A stretch of DNA of 64,000 nt from positions 1 through 64,000 of the forward strand of contig NZ_LYPL01000018.1 in the NCBI RefSeq assembly GCF_001662075.1. The letters are read 5' to 3'. Positions 60,065 to 64,000 of the stretch are shown one piece after another. The notes under the pieces were generated by a model. The model had not been told where the DNA came from. It saw nothing but the letters and a program-made list of their open reading frames with translations, and did not search any database. How positions within the stretch are numbered: the first letter of the stretch is position 1; every line of letters starts with the position of its first letter. This stretch comes from Rhizobium bangladeshense. Its GTDB lineage: Bacteria > Pseudomonadota > Alphaproteobacteria > Rhizobiales > Rhizobiaceae. A program made the translations under genes and the position numbers.

Positions 60065-60075
60065 GCATATGCCGA

Positions 60076-61686
60076 TCAGCCTTCCAGCCAGATATATTCC
60101 GGGAAGGAGTAGCCCATCATGCCGCCGAGCGGGTTGGTCTCAAGTCCCTTGACCTTGGAGGACACCGCATCGACGTTAGAGAGGTAAGCCGGAATGATGG
60201 TGCCGGCTTCTTCCGACACCATGACCTGCATCTCGTTGTAGATCTCGCGGCGCTTGGCCTGGTCGAGCGAGCCGCGCGCTTCGAGCAGCATCCGGTCGAA
60301 TTTTTCCGACTTGTATTGGCTCTCGTTCCATGGCGCATCGGATGCATAGAGGAGCGAGAACAGGATGTCAGGTGTCGGCCGCGGATTGATATTGCCAAAA
60401 TGGATCGGCGCCTTGAGCCAGTAGTTGTCCCAGTATCCGTCGGACGGTACGCGCTGCACGTCGAACTTCATGCCGATTTCTGCGCCGGCGGCCTGGACGA
60501 TCATGGCCATGTCGATTGCCGAATTCGCTGCATCGGACGCGATCACCGGGATCGACTGACCGAGAAGGCCGGCTTTCTCGAAGAGGAACTTTGCTTTTTC
60601 GGGATCGAACGCTTTCGGTTTCAGGTCCCCATTGTAATAGAAGTTCGACGGGGAGATCGGCTGATCGTTTCCGATCTCGGCGAGCCCGCGCAAGGCCGAT
60701 TTTTGAATCTGCTCGCGATTGATCAGATATTTCATGCCCTCTACGAAGCCCTTTTTGTCGCCGGGCGCTGTGTCCAGGCGGATATTCAGGTTCGTGTAAT
60801 TGCCGGCGGTCGTCTTATTGAGGAAGAATCCTTCCTTGCCGTCCACGAGGCGCACAGAGCGCGGATTGATGGCGGCAGCGAGGTGGATGTCGCCCGAGAG
60901 CAATGCATTGACGCGGGCGTTGTCCTCAGCGATCGCGAAGAATTCGAACGAGTCAACGTTCGGATGGTCGGGCTTCCAATAATTCTTGTTCTTCAGGCCG
61001 ACCGAGCGAACGCCGGGCTCGAAGACCTCGCGGACGAAAGCGCCGGTACCGTTGCCCTTGGAGAAGTCGGTCGTGCCGTCGGCGACGATCATGAAATGGT
61101 GCATGCCGAGGATCATCGGCAGGTCGGCATTCGCGGTTTCCAGCGTGATCTCAACCGTCAATTTGTCGACCGCCTTGAACCCGGTCATCTGCTTGGCGAT
61201 CTTGGCGACCTTCGAGCCGACCGCCGGGTCGAGATGACGCTTCATCGAGAAGACGACGTCGTCGGCCGTAAGCGGCTTGCCGTCGTGGAAGGTAACGCCG
61301 CTGCGCAGCTTGATCGTCCAGACCTTTGCGTCCTTGGTTTCGACCGACTCGGCGAGCTCCATTCGCGGCGTGCCATCGGACTGGATATAGGTCAGGCGAT
61401 TGTAGAAGGCGCAGCAGCGCACATAGTCGGTCGAAAGCGAAGCCTTCGCCGGATCGAGCGTGTCGGCCGTCGAGGACGACCAGCCGGCCGCCTTGAGGGC
61501 GCCGCCGGCAACGGGCGTGGCCGCGACCGCCTGCGAGGCGCGGCCGAGGATGAGGCCGCCCGCAGACATCGCGACGCCGCCCGCCAGCATCAGTTGCAGA
61601 AGTTCGCGCCGAGTCGCGCCGCGGCGGATGGCGGTTTCGATCATGGCGTCGTCGGCTCTGGTCCAATTGGTGATCTTGTCGTTCAT
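60076..61686 (-). CDS. Dipeptide/opine-type ABC transporter substrate-binding protein with Tat signal
   Basis: The 536-residue protein is a family 5 (DppA/OppA-type) periplasmic binding protein; typical stretches are SLSTDYVRCCAFYNRL and VKLRSGVTFHDGKPLTADDVVFSMKR. The N-terminus has a long charged region, then GATRRELLQLMLAGG and a hydrophobic run, which is a twin-arginine signal peptide. The ligand could be a dipeptide, an opine or an N-alkyl amino acid. It heads the operon of two permeases and the fused ATPase. Confidence 0.9.
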   Translation of the reverse strand: MNDKITNWTRADDAMIETAIRRGATRRELLQLMLAGGVAMSAGGLILGRASQAVAATPVAGGALKAAGWSSSTADTLDPAKASLSTDYVRCCAFYNRLTYIQSDGTPRMELAESVETKDAKVWTIKLRSGVTFHDGKPLTADDVVFSMKRHLDPAVGSKVAKIAKQMTGFKAVDKLTVEITLETANADLPMILGMHHFMIVADGTTDFSKGNGTGAFVREVFEPGVRSVGLKNKNYWKPDHPNVDSFEFFAIAEDNARVNALLSGDIHLAAAINPRSVRLVDGKEGFFLNKTTAGNYTNLNIRLDTAPGDKKGFVEGMKYLINREQIQKSALRGLAEIGNDQPISPSNFYYNGDLKPKAFDPEKAKFLFEKAGLLGQSIPVIASDAANSAIDMAMIVQAAGAEIGMKFDVQRVPSDGYWDNYWLKAPIHFGNINPRPTPDILFSLLYASDAPWNESQYKSEKFDRMLLEARGSLDQAKRREIYNEMQVMVSEEAGTIIPAYLSNVDAVSSKVKGLETNPLGGMMGYSFPEYIWLEG

Positions 61687-61746
61687 CTCATTCCCCTTTT
61701 CTTTTGCGGCGGCTGCCTTGCGAGGCGAGTCCGCACCGGTTCATAG

Positions 61747-62460
61747 TCAGGCACGCGCGGCGGCCACGGCAGCGGAAAGGCCTGCCATGGACGTGAAATG
61801 ATAGTCTGGGGTCGTGAATTCGGCCGGTTCGATCGTGCCGCCGTAACCCTTCTGGTCATGGCGCCGCTCGATCCAGCAATTGGTCAGCCCCAGCTTCCTG
61901 GAAATCCCGATATCGTGATACTGGCTCTGGGCGACGTGCAGGATGTCGTCCTTCGAATGGCCTTCCGAGGCGATGTAGCCGAAGACCTTCTCGAAGAATG
62001 CAGGATCGGGTTTTTCGGTCCCGGTATCGTCGGCGGTGAAGGCGGCATGGAAGGGATTGCCGAGCTCCTTCTCGAAGAAAGCAAAGGCCCAGCGGCGGGC
62101 ATTGGTCATTGCAACGAGGCGGTAATTTTTCGCCAGGCTTGCCAGTGCTGCGGCGCTGTCTGCGAAACCCTTCCAGCTCTTCGCCGAGTCCCGCAGCCGC
62201 TCGCCATATTTGCGATCGACGGGCAGGCCGAGCTTCGGTGCGATCGCCAGATAGACACGCACGAGGTCGTCGGGAAAGAGGTCGGCGTCGTCGGAGTAGC
62301 GGGCCTCACGATAGAGGCTGAGCGCCCGCTCGCCATCGACTTCATGCCCCGTTTCGGCAGCGATCTCGGCGAGACAGGTCTTGATGCCGCCCTCGAAGTC
62401 GATGAGCGTACCGACGACGTCGAAGGTCATGTACTTGAATTCCGGAAGGCTCTTGCTCAC
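61747..62460 (-). CDS. Haloacid dehalogenase-like hydrolase (type II dehalogenase family)
   Basis: The 237-residue protein has the HAD nucleophile motif MTFDVVGTLID (Asp14), the second motif AMTNARRW and the acidic DDTGTEKPDP with a Lys. The cap domain lies in between. The GTG at 62460, after GGGGAATT, is the best start; an upstream extension of 34 codons is poor in composition. It is the gene just upstream of the binding protein on the same strand. It is probably a phosphatase or 2-haloacid dehalogenase of unknown substrate. Confidence 0.83.
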   Translation of the reverse strand: MSKSLPEFKYMTFDVVGTLIDFEGGIKTCLAEIAAETGHEVDGERALSLYREARYSDDADLFPDDLVRVYLAIAPKLGLPVDRKYGERLRDSAKSWKGFADSAAALASLAKNYRLVAMTNARRWAFAFFEKELGNPFHAAFTADDTGTEKPDPAFFEKVFGYIASEGHSKDDILHVAQSQYHDIGISRKLGLTNCWIERRHDQKGYGGTIEPAEFTTPDYHFTSMAGLSAAVAAARA

Positions 62461-62678
62461 GCGAATTCCCCAGTGTTCGGCTCCGATGGGAGCACGGCTT
62501 CTGAAAGAAGAATTTTCTGTTCCCGGCGGGATCTCTGTCCCGCTCTTTATGAAGGCCCGCATTTGTCGGGATCCGGGCCTTTCGTCTGTTTCAGTTTGTC
62601 ACCTGCCCTGCGCCGGATTCTCCGAAAAGGCGCTGTGGGGCGGCACAAACTACCGAATCTGACCGTTTCGCGGTATTT

Positions 62679-64000
62679 TCAGGCCTGCAGCGCCCGGCGC
62701 ACATCCGGGTCCTCAAGCGTCTCGTCCAGCGTGATGCGCGTGCGCTCGACGATCGCATCGATTTCCGCTTCGGTGCAGCATAGCGGCGGCGCATGACCGA
62801 GGACGCCGTTGCCGAAGGCGCGGATGACGAGGCCGTTCTCCCAAGCGCGATCGAAGATCCGGCGGGCGGGTTCGGCGGATGCCGGCAGCGGCGTCTTGTT
62901 GCTTTTGTCGACCACCAGCTCGACGGCCGCGAGCATGCCGCGGCCACGGACATCGCCGACGAGTGGGTGATCTCTCAGCGATTGGAGACCCCGCATCAGC
63001 CGCGCGCCAGCCTTGACGCCATTCTCGAGAAGGCCGTTTTCGTAAAGCTTCAGGACTTCCAGGCCGACGGCGGCGCTGACGGGATGAGCCGAATAGGTGT
63101 AGCCGTGACCGATAGCGGTGGCGCCGGCCCCCTCGGCAATCGTTTCATAGACGTGGTCGGACATGAAGACGGCGCCCATCGGGACATAGCCGGAGGTGAG
63201 GCCCTTGGCGGTCGTCATGAAATCCGGCACGACCCCTTCCTCGCTGCAGGCAAAGAGCGGCCCGGTGCGGCCAAAGCCGGTGATCACCTCATCCACCACG
63301 AAAAGGATGTCATGCTCGCGGCAGAATTGGCGCATTGCCTTCACCCAGCCTTTCGGCGGTACGAGGACGCCTCCCGAACCCTGGATCGGTTCGACGTAGA
63401 AGGCGGCGACTCGCTCCGGCCCGATCGCCTCGACCTTGCTTTTCAATGCCGCGAGCGAGGCTTCGATGATCGCCTGCGGATCATCGCCGACAGGGTTGCG
63501 GTAGGCGTAATGAGACGGAATCTTATGCTGCCAGTCGAAGGGAATGCCAAAACCGGCATGGAAGGCAGGCAAGGCAGTCAGGCCCGCACCGACTGTCGAG
63601 GAGCCGTGATAACCCTGCTCGACCGAGATGAACTGATCGCGTTCGGGCCGTCCACGGGCGTTCCAGTAATAGCGGATGAACCGGATCGTGCTGTCCACCG
63701 CGTCGGAGCCGCCGAGCGTGAAGTAGACATGGTTGAGATCGCCCGGCGCCCGATCGGCGAGTTCTGCGGCAAGCCGGATCGCCGGCTCGGAGCCGAGGCC
63801 GAAATAGGCCGTTGCGTAGGGAAGCTCCCGCATCTGCCGGGCCGCTGCCTCGACGATGCTCTCGTGACCGTAACCGGCATTGACGCACCAGAGGCCGGCG
63901 AAGCCATCGATCAGCTGTTTGCCGGAGGCGTCGGTGACCGTTGCGCCCTTGGCCGAGGCCAGCACGCGCACGCCATGCTTTTCATGACTGCGGTAGGAGG
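62679..64000 (-). CDS. Class III aminotransferase (omega-amino acid:pyruvate type), 5' end beyond the window
   Basis: At least 440 residues are present, and the frame is open to the right edge (SYRSHEKHG before VRVLASAKG), so the N-terminus lies outside. PLP-binding features are the VVDEVITGFGRTG segment with its Asp and the Lys in TTAKGLTSGYVPMG. The family transfers an amino group from an omega-amino acid or amine to a keto acid. It lies upstream of the HAD gene on the same strand, so it may be first of this group. Omega-amino acids or amines from opine-like substrates would suit. Confidence 0.9.
   Translation of the reverse strand, partial: SYRSHEKHGVRVLASAKGATVTDASGKQLIDGFAGLWCVNAGYGHESIVEAAARQMRELPYATAYFGLGSEPAIRLAAELADRAPGDLNHVYFTLGGSDAVDSTIRFIRYYWNARGRPERDQFISVEQGYHGSSTVGAGLTALPAFHAGFGIPFDWQHKIPSHYAYRNPVGDDPQAIIEASLAALKSKVEAIGPERVAAFYVEPIQGSGGVLVPPKGWVKAMRQFCREHDILFVVDEVITGFGRTGPLFACSEEGVVPDFMTTAKGLTSGYVPMGAVFMSDHVYETIAEGAGATAIGHGYTYSAHPVSAAVGLEVLKLYENGLLENGVKAGARLMRGLQSLRDHPLVGDVRGRGMLAAVELVVDKSNKTPLPASAEPARRIFDRAWENGLVIRAFGNGVLGHAPPLCCTEAEIDAIVERTRITLDETLEDPDVRRALQA

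Noticed and set aside
1..64000. Insertion sequences, phage genes, CRISPR arrays, tRNA and rRNA genes
   Set aside because: I looked for transposase or integrase frames, regular short repeats and tRNA-like cloverleaf ends and saw none that I could support.

Overview
The window is about 64 kb of GC-rich, densely packed DNA with no rRNA, tRNA, transposase, phage gene or CRISPR array that I could find. Codon use, the glutathione-dependent formaldehyde genes, a PutA without a DNA-binding domain next to an Lrp-type PutR, and the many ABC uptake and amine-catabolism operons all fit an alphaproteobacterium of the Rhizobiaceae (Rhizobium or a close relative). Whether it is chromosome or megaplasmid cannot be read from the sequence. 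Nearly every gene serves uptake or oxidation of small nitrogenous or acidic solutes, and almost every unit carries its own local regulator.

Region 1 (1-1.6 kb) is a formaldehyde-detoxification operon: the end of a class III alcohol dehydrogenase, S-formylglutathione hydrolase and Gfa. Region 2 (1.9-17 kb) looks like one betaine-type catabolic locus. It has a GntR regulator with a palindromic operator candidate, a DapA-like lyase, an aldehyde dehydrogenase, a FAD amine oxidase, a ProU/OpuA-type betaine transporter, an atypical proline-racemase-family protein, a GbdR-like regulator, a DddP-like M24 protein, and a Rieske demethylase with its reductase (GbcAB/Stc2 family) divergent from a LysR gene. 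Rieske N-demethylation releases formaldehyde, so region 1 is a sensible neighbour. Region 3 (17-23.4 kb) holds an unusual two-domain acyltransferase and the putR/putA pair, which takes proline to glutamate.

Region 4 (23.5-45.2 kb) is a large accessory catabolic block. It contains two divergent TIM-barrel isomerase-like genes, an enolase-superfamily enzyme, a GntR regulator, a D-2-hydroxyacid dehydrogenase with an altered active site, and a two-ATPase ABC importer that includes a 67-residue membrane protein. A TetR gene follows, then a Tm-1-like/PEP-hydrolase-like/cupin/M24 operon, a DJ-1-like gene, a second GntR gene, and an operon of Ldh2-type dehydrogenase, iron alcohol dehydrogenase, aldehyde dehydrogenase and arylformamidase-like hydrolase. 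Three copies of a TTGGY-N3-ACCAGAT element in front of three of these units suggest one regulon. The substrate is unknown, and this is my best candidate for an undescribed pathway.

Region 5 (45.5-64 kb) has a large chemoreceptor, two paralogous FAD oxidases flanking an Lrp regulator, a small cupin and an opine-oxidase-like three-subunit set, then an Asp/Glu-racemase-like protein. It ends with a dipeptide/opine-type ABC importer whose two ATPase domains are fused, a haloacid-dehalogenase-like protein and a class III aminotransferase cut by the window edge. The combination suggests import and oxidative deamination of opine-like or modified amino acids.
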